This document shows positions 6,669 to 14,260 of a stretch of 30,819 nucleotides of DNA, piece after piece. The stretch's first letter is position 1. Every line of letters begins with the position of its first letter. Position numbers and translations under genes: made by a program. Origin of the DNA: a virus; the IMG/VR virus record IMGVR_UViG_3300027714_000069, positions 1 to 30,819 of that record. One strand, 5' to 3'. Under the pieces are notes generated by a model. It was not told where the DNA came from. It worked only from the letters and a program-made list of their open reading frames with translations, and did no database searches.

Positions 6669-7521
6669 AACTTTAGACACGTTAGTAGAAGACATCTACA
6701 AAGAAATATCTAAAATAAGCGAAGGCCAAACTTTAGAGGTTTCTGAAGAAGAGTTAGATGCTTTTGCGGAAGGAATGAAAAGCGCCATGCGACAGTGGCT
6801 TGTACCTAGGGAAGTTAAAAAGCCCTACTTGCGTATGTCTAATATCGGTAGGCCCGAAAGACAACTATGGTACGATATGAAAACAGACCCTAAGAAAAAC
6901 ATAGTAAGTCCTTCTACCCAAATCAAATTCTTATATGGTCATTTATTAGAAGAGGTTGTTTTGTTTTTGGTTAAGTTATCCGGGCATAAGATAACAGCCC
7001 AACAAAAAGAAGTTACTGTTAGTGGTATTAAAGGACACATGGATTGTAAGATAGACGGTGAAGTAGTGGATATTAAATCCGCCAGTAACTTTGCTTTTAG
7101 GAAGTTCTCACACGGTACGTTAGCCGATAAAGATTCCTTTGGTTACTTAGCGCAACTGTCAGCATACGAAGAGGCAGAGCAAACAACAGGCGGCGGTTTC
7201 TTAGCCATCAATAAAGAATCAGGCGAGCTTAGTTTTTTTAAACCACAGAGTTTAGATAAGCCTAATGTGCCTGCTAAGATTGAAACACTAAGACAACAAC
7301 TAAAAGAACACACACCTCCTGCTCGCTGTTACTCTCCTATACCCGACGGGGCTTTTGGAAATTTAAAACTACCTAGTGAGTGTGGCTGGTGTGCGCATAA
7401 GCACGTGTGTCATAGCGACGCTAATAACGGGAAGGGGCTAAGGACTTTTAAATACTCGAAGGGCTTTACTTACTTAACAAAGGTTGTTCGTGTTCCGAGG
7501 GTAGACGAAGTTGCCGCGTAG
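6655..7521 (+). CDS. PD-(D/E)XK nuclease, Cas4/exonuclease-like
   Basis: This 288-residue nuclease probably acts as a 5'-3' exonuclease in recombination or host DNA breakdown, the role of gp6 in T7. The core is visible: an acidic helix (YGHLLEEVVLF), GHMDCKIDG (Asp 130), VVDIKSAS (Asp 139 and Lys 141) and FGYLAQLSAYEEAEQ. Near the end comes a Cys-rich element CGWCAHKHVC, as in Cas4/RecB-type proteins. However, the N-terminal motif reads GRPERQLWYD and lacks the cysteine that would complete a Cas4 Fe-S cluster. The start is GTG 6655 with AGGAG (6641-6645), overlapping the polymerase end by 14 nt. A role in CRISPR adaptation is not suggested by context. Confidence 0.8.
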   Translation: MKPIKTLDTLVEDIYKEISKISEGQTLEVSEEELDAFAEGMKSAMRQWLVPREVKKPYLRMSNIGRPERQLWYDMKTDPKKNIVSPSTQIKFLYGHLLEEVVLFLVKLSGHKITAQQKEVTVSGIKGHMDCKIDGEVVDIKSASNFAFRKFSHGTLADKDSFGYLAQLSAYEEAEQTTGGGFLAINKESGELSFFKPQSLDKPNVPAKIETLRQQLKEHTPPARCYSPIPDGAFGNLKLPSECGWCAHKHVCHSDANNGKGLRTFKYSKGFTYLTKVVRVPRVDEVAA

Positions 7522-7927
7522 GACACCGAGAAAGGCACGACCCAGAGAAAAGAACATACCTGCAGGGTATGATAGTAAATGGGAATACGAGTTACATCAA
7601 GGCGCTCTTAGCTCTTGGAGTCACCATACTGACAAGGTATCTTATGTAGTAGAACATACTTACGAGCCTGATTTTGTAAAAGATAAATTCCTTATAGAAG
7701 CAAAGGGAAGGTTCTGGGATCACGCGGAGTACAGTAAGTATATATGGATTAGAAAAGCTTTGCCTGACACAATAGAATTTATATTCTTATTTCAAAAACC
7801 GACAGCGCCTATGCCCGGAGCAAAGAAAAGAAAAGACGGTACTAAAAGAACACACGCTGAATGGGCAGAAGCAAACAACTTTACTTGGTATAGCGAAGAT
7901 ACTTTGCCAGCGGAACTTAAGGAGTAA
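7511..7927 (+). CDS. Endonuclease I, Holliday junction resolvase (T7 gp3-like)
   Basis: This 138-residue protein of the phage endonuclease I family resolves four-way DNA junctions and, in T7, also helps degrade host DNA. Alignment by eye to T7 gp3 gives SKWEYE (Glu 25), HTYEPDF (Asp 54) and LIEAKG (Glu 63, Lys 65). These match the T7 catalytic set Glu20, Asp55, Glu65, Lys67. The C-terminal LPAEL resembles T7's IPAEW. The start is TTG 7511 with GAGG (7497-7500) upstream, overlapping the nuclease gene by 11 nt. The basic N-terminus (MPRRTPRKARPREK) is typical of DNA binding. A nuclease of the endonuclease VII type follows directly. Confidence 0.88.
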   Translation: MPRRTPRKARPREKNIPAGYDSKWEYELHQGALSSWSHHTDKVSYVVEHTYEPDFVKDKFLIEAKGRFWDHAEYSKYIWIRKALPDTIEFIFLFQKPTAPMPGAKKRKDGTKRTHAEWAEANNFTWYSEDTLPAELKE

Positions 7928-7930
7928 GTG

Positions 7931-8347
7931 ATGGGCTTTTGTAAAGTTAGCTATAATAAAGTATGGAGAGCTGCAAACAAAGAAAAAGTAGCTATATCGA
8001 ACAAAAAATACTACAGTGCAAACGTAGAAAAATATAAAAAATACAAAGTTGCAAACAGAAGTAAAACAAAGGCAGCGGATAGATTAAGAAAGTATGGTAT
8101 TACAGTAGCAGACCACGAGCTTATGTTGAAAGAACAAAAGAACAAGTGTAAAATATGTAGAGTTACTTTTGTTAATGAAAACGATAAAAACTATAAAAAA
8201 TGTTTAGGCGAGTATGTCGACCATTGTCATACCACAAACAAAGTTCGGGGGCTACTGTGTCACAAATGTAACACAGGACTTGGACTGTTTAAAGACAATA
8301 TAAAAAATTTACAGGACGCTATTAATTATTTACAGGAAACAGCATGA
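7931..8347 (+). CDS. Recombination endonuclease VII-like HNH nuclease
   Basis: This 138-residue protein has a basic helical N-terminus (rich in Lys and Tyr) and a C-terminal endonuclease VII-type domain. Two CxxC pairs (CKIC and CHKC) would bind structural zinc, and YVDHCHTTNKVRGLLC is the catalytic HNH core. T4 endonuclease VII resolves branched DNA; many phage relatives of this size are free-standing HNH nucleases of unclear role. An in-frame GTG lies at 7928, but ATG 7931 is better spaced from GGAG (7921-7924). It overlaps the next gene by 4 nt (ATGA). Together with endonuclease I it gives this phage two potential junction-cutting nucleases side by side. Confidence 0.85.
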   Translation: MGFCKVSYNKVWRAANKEKVAISNKKYYSANVEKYKKYKVANRSKTKAADRLRKYGITVADHELMLKEQKNKCKICRVTFVNENDKNYKKCLGEYVDHCHTTNKVRGLLCHKCNTGLGLFKDNIKNLQDAINYLQETA

Positions 8348-8664
8348 ACTACAAATTTGATGAAGACAAAACAATAGAAAGCATATCTCTGTATATACAA
8401 AATACTTATAGCGCACACTATGCAAAAAATAAAAAGTATCAGGCAACAGATATGATATTTGATTCTGGTTATGGTGAGGGATTTTGTCTTGGTAATATTA
8501 TGAAGTATGCTATGCGCTATAAGAAGAAAGAAGAAGGCTACTTGTTAGATATTAAAAAACTTATTCACTATGCTGTTATTCTTTACGGAGAAGAAATGAA
8601 GCGTATCTGTGCTACAGAAGCACAACAAATGGCACTAGAAGAAAACAATATGGAAAGGCATTAA
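8344..8664 (+). CDS. DUF3310-like small protein (nucleotide-kinase-like annotation)
   Basis: The product is 106 residues with the segment GFCLGNIMKYAMRYKKKEEG followed by LLDIKKLIHYAVILYGEEMK. This resembles the DUF3310 core (LGNalKYl.R...K....DLkKAihYl), common in phages and sometimes annotated as a nucleotide kinase, although the activity is poorly supported. It lies inside the replication and nucleotide-metabolism block, directly after the HNH nuclease (ATGA overlap) and two genes before ribonucleotide reductase, which fits a nucleotide-related role. There is no membrane segment. Confidence 0.6.
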   Translation: MNYKFDEDKTIESISLYIQNTYSAHYAKNKKYQATDMIFDSGYGEGFCLGNIMKYAMRYKKKEEGYLLDIKKLIHYAVILYGEEMKRICATEAQQMALEENNMERH

Positions 8665-8666
8665 TA

Positions 8667-8954
8667 ATGCTAAGATTTTTGTATATGATTCCGATTGTTG
8701 GATTAACTTTGGGGACGTACTTTTTTCTTACTTTGGATATTTCTGTAGTGGGAATGGTTTCTCTTTTAGCTATAGTCTACAGTTCTTTTTGTTTGCTTTA
8801 TGTACTTTCACAAATTTTTTATTACGGACTACGCGGGATGCTAGAAATTAATGTGGAGCTTCACGCTACTTTAATACCTCTTCTTTTTATTTTTGTATGC
8901 TCCCTATCTCTTTTATACACGACATCCCAGATTATAATACAGGATTTAAAATGA
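8667..8954 (+). CDS. Small membrane protein with three predicted helices, 95 aa
   Basis: This 95-residue, very hydrophobic protein has three likely membrane helices: about 5-21 (LYMIPIVGLTLGTYFFL), 27-48 (VGMVSLLAIVYSSFCLLYVL) and 68-86 (LIPLLFIFVCSLSLLYT). It starts 2 nt after the DUF3310-like stop, with weak AAAGG upstream, and its stop overlaps the NrdJ ATG (8951-8954). Because it lies far from the holin cluster, in the replication block, it is more likely an early inner-membrane protein (for example superinfection exclusion or host takeover) than a holin. That is inference. No family recognised. Confidence 0.65.
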   Translation: MLRFLYMIPIVGLTLGTYFFLTLDISVVGMVSLLAIVYSSFCLLYVLSQIFYYGLRGMLEINVELHATLIPLLFIFVCSLSLLYTTSQIIIQDLK

Positions 8955-10885
8955 TTGAAAAAAACATACATGGTGTAGGGCTTCCTACCAATTATCAGCA
9001 GTTCATACACCTTAGTCGATACGCTAGATGGAACGAAGATAAACAACGCAGAGAAACTTGGGACGAAACAGTTGCTCGTTACTTTGATTTCTTTGAAAGC
9101 CATTTAAAAGAAAAGCATAACTTAGAACCTTCTGTATGGTCTGCAATACGGACTACTCTTGAGAGCGGTGTTCTTACTTTAGACGTTATGCCAAGCATGA
9201 GGGCTTTGATGTCAGCAGGGAAAGCCCTTGAGCAAGACAACGTAGCAGGTTTTAACTGTAGCTACTTAGCTGTCGATACGCCTAGAGCTTTTGACGAAAC
9301 CCTGTACATACTAATGTGCGGCACAGGTGTTGGTTTCAGTGTAGAGCGCCAGTATATAAACCAACTTCCTGACTTACCGGAAGAACTGTTTGCTTCTGAT
9401 ACAGTTATTAAGGTAGCTGATTCTAAAATTGGTTGGGCTAAAGCCTACAAAGAAATGCTATCGTTACTATACGCAGGTCAGATTCCTACTTGGGATGTTA
9501 CTAACGTAAGACCATACGGAGCTAGGCTTAAAACTTTTGGTGGACGAGCTAGCGGTCCCGCTCCTTTAGAGGAACTATTTGACTTTACTATTAACATTTT
9601 TCAAAACGCAATAACAAACAAACAAAACAAACTAGAATCTCTTAACTGCCATGATTTAATGTGTAAGATCGCGGAAGTGGTTGTAGTGGGGGGAGTACGA
9701 AGAAGTGCTTTGCTTTCTCTCAGCAACCTCTCTGACTCTCGTATGCGAAATGCTAAGTCGGGAGCTTGGTGGCAGGAAAACCAGCAGCGCGCTTTATCCA
9801 ATAACTCTGTAGCCTATACCGATACAATAGACACTGCTTCCTTTATGCGAGAATGGTTATCTCTTTATGAAAGTAAAAGCGGTGAGCGAGGTATGTTCAA
9901 TCGACAGGCCGCAGCTAAACAGGCAGCTAAGAACGGCAGACGAGAAGAGTACGGAGACTTCGGTACTAATCCCTGTAGTGAAATTATTTTACGCAACAAG
10001 CAGTTCTGTAACTTAACAGAAGTTGTAGTTAGGCCCCATGATACTTTTGATAGTCTGCAAATTAAAGTTGAAGCAGCCACTATACTCGGTACGATGCAAG
10101 CAACACTAACTAACTTCCGATACTTAACAAGCAAGTGGAAGCACAATACACAAGAAGAATCTTTACTTGGGGTTTCCCTTACCGGCATTATGGATAATGT
10201 CGATATGATAAATGGCAAAATAGATTTAGAAAAGCTTAAAGATGTAGCAGTTTCTGTTAATAAAGTATGGGCTAAGAAGCTAGGTATACCCCAATCTGCA
10301 GCTATAACCTGCGTAAAACCTAGTGGAACAGTAAGTCAACTGGTCGATAGTGCTTCTGGTATTCACACTAGACATAGCCCATACTACCTCCGCACGATCC
10401 GCTCGGATAAGAAAGACCCGCTAGCTAAGATGATGGTTGATGCAGGTGTGTACTATGAAGACGATATAACTAAGCCTGACCACACCTATGTCTTTTATTT
10501 TCCTATGAAGAGTCCTAAAGGAGCATTAACTAGGAAAGATTTTACAGCTATAGAACATTTAGAAATTTGGAAAAAGTATCAAGATTTGTGGTGTGAACAT
10601 AAACCCTCTGTCACCATCTCCCTTAAGGAGGATGAATGGATGGAAGTAGGAACTTGGGTAAAGAAAAACTTTGCTGATATATCAGGAATTTCTTTCCTTC
10701 CCTACTCAGATCATTCATATAAACAAGCACCCTATCAGGAGATAACTTATAAAGAGTATCGAGAATGGCTGAAGGTAACTACAGACGACGTTGACTGGTC
10801 TAAAATTACTCAGTATGAAACTGAGGACAACACCGAGAATACTAAAGAGCTTGCGTGCAGTGCTGGCACATGTGAGATTATTTAG
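8951..10885 (+). CDS. nrdJ: Adenosylcobalamin-dependent (class II) ribonucleotide reductase
   Basis: This 644-residue enzyme reduces ribonucleotides to deoxyribonucleotides for phage replication, using coenzyme B12 to generate the radical. The substrate-site cysteine lies in FNCSY (Cys 103), the finger-loop motif NPCSE has Cys 342 and Glu 344, and KPSGTVSQL marks the phosphate-binding region. The C-terminal pair CSAGTC (Cys 636, 641) is the usual redox shuttle. An open frame extends upstream to 8897, but ATG 8951 with AGGA (8941-8944) is preferred. It overlaps the stop of the membrane-protein gene, while the longer frame would overlap that gene by 58 nt. No small subunit is needed. It implies a host that makes or imports cobalamin. 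Confidence 0.93.
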   Translation: MIEKNIHGVGLPTNYQQFIHLSRYARWNEDKQRRETWDETVARYFDFFESHLKEKHNLEPSVWSAIRTTLESGVLTLDVMPSMRALMSAGKALEQDNVAGFNCSYLAVDTPRAFDETLYILMCGTGVGFSVERQYINQLPDLPEELFASDTVIKVADSKIGWAKAYKEMLSLLYAGQIPTWDVTNVRPYGARLKTFGGRASGPAPLEELFDFTINIFQNAITNKQNKLESLNCHDLMCKIAEVVVVGGVRRSALLSLSNLSDSRMRNAKSGAWWQENQQRALSNNSVAYTDTIDTASFMREWLSLYESKSGERGMFNRQAAAKQAAKNGRREEYGDFGTNPCSEIILRNKQFCNLTEVVVRPHDTFDSLQIKVEAATILGTMQATLTNFRYLTSKWKHNTQEESLLGVSLTGIMDNVDMINGKIDLEKLKDVAVSVNKVWAKKLGIPQSAAITCVKPSGTVSQLVDSASGIHTRHSPYYLRTIRSDKKDPLAKMMVDAGVYYEDDITKPDHTYVFYFPMKSPKGALTRKDFTAIEHLEIWKKYQDLWCEHKPSVTISLKEDEWMEVGTWVKKNFADISGISFLPYSDHSYKQAPYQEITYKEYREWLKVTTDDVDWSKITQYETEDNTENTKELACSAGTCEII

Positions 10886-11112
10886 TGACTAGAAAAAAAA
10901 GAGAAGAAGCCAAGCTTTTAGGCTATGCTATTTTGTTTAATAGACAAGGACAGTTAATTACTGAAAGGACTTCTACAGATATAACAAAGTTAAAAAACCA
11001 GCTTACTAAAGAAGACTTTAATACATTGCAGGCGACAGTAAGAAGCGCTACAAGAGAACTAGACGAAGTGCATAGTAAAATAGAAGCAGACTTAAATTTT
11101 CGTAAATCATGA
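10885..11112 (+). CDS. Small hypothetical protein, 75 aa
   Basis: A 75-residue charged protein begins at GTG 10885, overlapping the NrdJ TAG by 1 nt. Only a weak ribosome site (GAG near 10875) is visible, so translation is probably coupled to NrdJ. The N-terminus is basic (MTRKKREEAKLLGYAILFN) and the C-terminal half is a predicted helix (TLQATVRSATRELDEVHSKIEADL). No family recognised. Its place at the end of the replication block suggests an accessory role. Confidence 0.65.
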   Translation: MTRKKREEAKLLGYAILFNRQGQLITERTSTDITKLKNQLTKEDFNTLQATVRSATRELDEVHSKIEADLNFRKS

Positions 11113-11125
11113 TAGGAGAACTAAG

Positions 11126-11305
11126 ATGAGCTGGTGGAAAATATTTAAAGATATGCTTACAGATAGTCCAACCGGATTAAACAATTCAGAAAGTACAGAT
11201 ACTTATGCTGTCTCTGAAGCAGCAAAGAAGGAAGCTAAAAAACCAAGAGCTAGGGATAGCCGTGGTAGGTATATTGCAAAGGACTCTGCCCCTCCCGCTA
11301 ACTAA
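11126..11305 (+). CDS. Small hypothetical protein, 59 aa
   Basis: This 59-residue ORF starts at ATG 11126 with a good ribosome site (AGGAGAA, 11114-11120) and ends at TAA 11303-11305. It begins MSWWKIFKDML, a possible amphipathic helix, and ends with a basic tail RARDSRGRYIAKDSAPPAN. It is the last + strand gene; the convergent cyclase gene ends 4 nt away. Small proteins with a similar basic RGRYIAKD tail occur in other phages in my memory, but no function is known. Confidence 0.65.
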   Translation: MSWWKIFKDMLTDSPTGLNNSESTDTYAVSEAAKKEAKKPRARDSRGRYIAKDSAPPAN

Positions 11306-11309
11306 GTTT

Positions 11310-13052
11310 TTATTTCCACGTATATACTTTTAACGGTTTGGCTTTTCCTTTGACTGTTATAGGAGCTAGTTCTTTTAAATCAAAAGAGCAATGCTTTGCA
11401 GTCTCTTCGCCTATCAGTGTACCTACGCCTGCAACCTTAGTACTTGACTCTAGTCGTGCAGCTATGTTGCAAGGATCTCCTATAAGAGAAAATGCAAACC
11501 TATCGGTAGCTCCAAAGTTTCCAGCTATACAAATGCCAGAGTTAACTCCTATACCTATTGCAATTTCAGGTATGCCTTCTTTTTTAAACTTCTTGTTTAG
11601 CTCAATGATATTCCCTTCTATTTCTTTAGCAGTCTGTAAGGCTAAGTCATGGTGGTCAGGTTGGGGAATAATAGTATTATAATGGAACATGCCTGCATCC
11701 CCAATAAACTTATCAGTACAGCCATAAAATTTATTAGCTGCCTTCACCTGTACATCAAGTACGTTATTCATAATGTAAGTAACCATCTCTGGCTCTACAG
11801 ATTCCGACAGGCTAGTGAACCCTCTTAAGTCTGTGAAGATAATACTACAGTCCACTCTGTTTCCGTTTACCTTACAAAGCTCTGGATTGTCCTGTAGCTT
11901 CTTAACCATTCGGGGATCAAGGTACTTGCCAAACTGCTTCTTAACTTGCTGTCTTAACTTGTACTGCTCTCTGAATCTAAAGTAGAACGCAGTAGCTCCT
12001 GTAATAAACTGACACAGCAGAGTCCACGTTACATCAATTAACAAGCCTTTCTGTATTAGGTAGAAGCCTACATACGCATTGCCTATTAACGTCAAGGCAA
12101 AAAGACTGATCCCTAAGGTAGTACCTAAGAGGCTTAAAATAAACCAGACTAAAACAACAGAACAAAAAAGCATTAGTAGCTCTATGCCTAAGGCGTAATC
12201 AGGAATCTGGGGGCTATTCTGTATTAGAATGCTTTCAGCAAGCGCTGCTTGTATTTTATGTGGCTCTAGTAGCCCTACAGGAGTAGCGAGTTGCGGCATT
12301 ACTCCCGGTGCAGTTACCCCCACAAACACAAACGTTCCCTCTACATTCATTTCTTGTAGCGTTGTCTGTGGTGTGTCTACCCAACTGATCCACTTACGCC
12401 CTAAAGAATCTACAGGGATCGGTGGTAGCCCTTGTACCCGTATCTCTTCTATACCATTATCGTTTGTTTTAATTATATAGGTACTGGAGTCTAACAAGAC
12501 CTTGAGTACTTCCGTACCGTAGGCAGAAACCCAACCATCAGGTGTTCTCATTAGTAGGGGTAAGCGCCTGACTAAATTATCTACATCCGTTTGCGCTACT
12601 GCGATACCAGAGTTGGAATGCTCAGACAGTATTGGAATGTTATTAAGCACGCCTTGTACTTTAAACCCTCCAATATCATCACCCATTATTACAGTGCCTG
12701 TAGTCTTGGGGTACTGGTTGTTGCTAGTTTCAAATAGGGGCAGTACAGAGGGCGCGTAACTAAGAGCCGCAGCAAATTCCTCATCGCCTCCTAATCTATC
12801 TGCATGTGGGAAACTAATCACCCATCCCACACCAATGGCCCCTGCAGTAAGTAACTCAATCTGTATTTCTGCTAATCGTTTTCGAGGTAAAGGATAACCT
12901 CCTTCTTTATCTATATCTTCTTCGGTTATATTTAAGATTGTAAAGTTACCAGAGGGTTCTGGCTGAGTAACTAAAGCATCAAAGGTTTTAAGCTTAAGAA
13001 CTTCTAAAGGTTCTACTTCAAAGGTAACAGGAATAAAAAACAGCACCAGCAA
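11310..13052 (-). CDS. CHASE2-domain class III adenylate/guanylate cyclase
   Basis: This is a 580-residue membrane sensor cyclase. An N-terminal hydrophobic anchor (LVLFFIPVTF) is followed by a periplasmic CHASE2 domain (about 15-275), three membrane helices (about 287-308, 312-333, 340-358), a linker and a catalytic domain (about 400-580). Metal-binding Asp 408 (FTDLRGFT) and Asp 452 (KFIGD), purine-binding Lys 448 and transition-state Asn 529 and Arg 533 (NIAARLE) are all present. The purine-selecting position holds Ser 522 rather than the usual Asp or Thr. The enzyme should make cyclic AMP (or GMP) in response to a periplasmic signal. The listed start is TTG without good ribosome site; AAGGAAG lies 6 nt before an in-frame ATT ending at 13068, which would add MLKIAI. 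The gene follows FecR, a pairing familiar in bacteria. Confidence 0.88.
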   Translation of the reverse strand: MLVLFFIPVTFEVEPLEVLKLKTFDALVTQPEPSGNFTILNITEEDIDKEGGYPLPRKRLAEIQIELLTAGAIGVGWVISFPHADRLGGDEEFAAALSYAPSVLPLFETSNNQYPKTTGTVIMGDDIGGFKVQGVLNNIPILSEHSNSGIAVAQTDVDNLVRRLPLLMRTPDGWVSAYGTEVLKVLLDSSTYIIKTNDNGIEEIRVQGLPPIPVDSLGRKWISWVDTPQTTLQEMNVEGTFVFVGVTAPGVMPQLATPVGLLEPHKIQAALAESILIQNSPQIPDYALGIELLMLFCSVVLVWFILSLLGTTLGISLFALTLIGNAYVGFYLIQKGLLIDVTWTLLCQFITGATAFYFRFREQYKLRQQVKKQFGKYLDPRMVKKLQDNPELCKVNGNRVDCSIIFTDLRGFTSLSESVEPEMVTYIMNNVLDVQVKAANKFYGCTDKFIGDAGMFHYNTIIPQPDHHDLALQTAKEIEGNIIELNKKFKKEGIPEIAIGIGVNSGICIAGNFGATDRFAFSLIGDPCNIAARLESSTKVAGVGTLIGEETAKHCSFDLKELAPITVKGKAKPLKVYTWK

Positions 13053-13072
13053 TATGGCTATTTTTAAAATAA

Positions 13073-14260
13073 TTAACTTCCTTGTTTAATATTAATAGTA
13101 GAAGAAGTTCCACCATTTGTAGAGATTTGATTTACCTTTCCTTCTTGGTCAATGCGTATGCTATAGGAGCCATCTTTAGGTACTTTTATTTGTAACGCAT
13201 CTTCTATCTTACGTAGGAATGTTAAGTTAACCGTTGTAGAAAAGGTACTTATCTGTGTATCTTTATCATAGCCTACGGTAGTACCTGTAACCCCGTCAGA
13301 GGACAGTGCCTTATCTGCTTTAGACAACTCATCTACATCCTGTAGTACGTCTAAAAGATCTTCAAGAAAATTACCGGCAAGATAGTCTATATCTAGTTCT
13401 TGGTATTCTAAAGAATCTTCAGCTAAAGCATCCTGATCTAGATCTTCAAACTCTAAGAAGTCTACATCAAGCACGTTATCAACAGCCGTTGTAGACTCTG
13501 TTTCTACAAGCTCTTTAGTTTCGGGAGGGTTGACAATCAACATATTGTCGATCATATCAAGTGTTAGGTTTAATATTACTGAGGGAGTAGGTGGGGTTTC
13601 AAAGTTGTACACAGTAGTAGCCTCATAGGGCTTAGTAAGAACTACATTTCCAAGAGCAGTCGAGACTTCAATTTCACCAGAGCTATTACCAAACTCGTCA
13701 GGCAATAAAATTATAAGGGCTTCTCCGGTTTCTGAAACAGTTATTGTAAAGTCAGTTCCTCTAATTGCTATAGACGCGGAGTGTGTGCGAATCTTAATGT
13801 TGTCTTTAGAAATTCTTCCTTTTGTACCCGTTATAAATCTTCCAGTACCTTTAAGAAAGTTTAACGCAAGCTCTCCCTTATTAGGATCAGTATCAAAGAT
13901 AAAACTATCTACCGTTACGTTACTGTGTTCTGTAAGACGTATAACACTATCGTCCCTAAAGGTAATACCCATCCTGCCGTTAGCAGTCTCTAATGTGTCC
14001 ATAGAGTTTATAGAGAAAGCAAGCTCGCTTTCGTAGGGCTTATCTCTTACTACTCTGGTGTTTCCTCTTAGCTCTGTAATATTTCCAACGTCAACACTAG
14101 CATCCAACTGCTGTGCCTTGATCGTTTTGGTTGATACAAATAGTACCGTTATCACCAGTAGAGGTAACAGTAAGCCAATCGCTAGCCAACGTAGAAGCTT
14201 GGTCAACTTCAAAGCTTCTAGAGTCTCCTGCATGTGTAAGGCTAAAGTAACCTTCTGCAT
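13073..14260 (-). CDS. FecR-domain secreted protein
   Basis: This is a 395-residue exported protein. After a basic n-region comes a hydrophobic segment (LAIGLLLPLLVITVLFV), probably a signal peptide cut near KA-QQLD. A FecR domain of about 150 residues follows (VGNITELRGNTRVV, GRMGITFRDDSVIRLTE, LNFLKGTGRFITG, TRTHSASIAIRGTDF-like core ending RGTDFTITV). Next are a very acidic stretch (DLDQDALAEDSLEYQELD) and a C-terminal beta-rich domain. FecR domains act as periplasmic sensors or scaffolds; next to CHASE2 cyclases they probably supply or sense the periplasmic signal. ATG 14260 has GGAG 6 nt upstream; alternatives are ATG 14299, ATG 14233 and TTG 14212. All overlap the curlin gene out of frame, so the signal peptide is encoded inside that gene. 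Confidence 0.82.
   Translation of the reverse strand: MQKVTLALHMQETLEALKLTKLLRWLAIGLLLPLLVITVLFVSTKTIKAQQLDASVDVGNITELRGNTRVVRDKPYESELAFSINSMDTLETANGRMGITFRDDSVIRLTEHSNVTVDSFIFDTDPNKGELALNFLKGTGRFITGTKGRISKDNIKIRTHSASIAIRGTDFTITVSETGEALIILLPDEFGNSSGEIEVSTALGNVVLTKPYEATTVYNFETPPTPSVILNLTLDMIDNMLIVNPPETKELVETESTTAVDNVLDVDFLEFEDLDQDALAEDSLEYQELDIDYLAGNFLEDLLDVLQDVDELSKADKALSSDGVTGTTVGYDKDTQISTFSTTVNLTFLRKIEDALQIKVPKDGSYSIRIDQEGKVNQISTNGGTSSTINIKQGS

Noticed and set aside
6655-7521. Cas4-like nuclease as sign of a CRISPR adaptation module
   Set aside because: No repeats, Cas1 or Cas2 are present, and the N-terminal Fe-S cysteine is missing; the replication context fits a phage exonuclease better.
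13073-14260. FecR as part of a FecI/FecR/TonB iron-signalling system with the TonB-like gene
   Set aside because: No sigma factor or TonB-dependent receptor is in the window, the TonB-like gene is 11 kb away in the opposite operon, and the direct partner of FecR is the cyclase.
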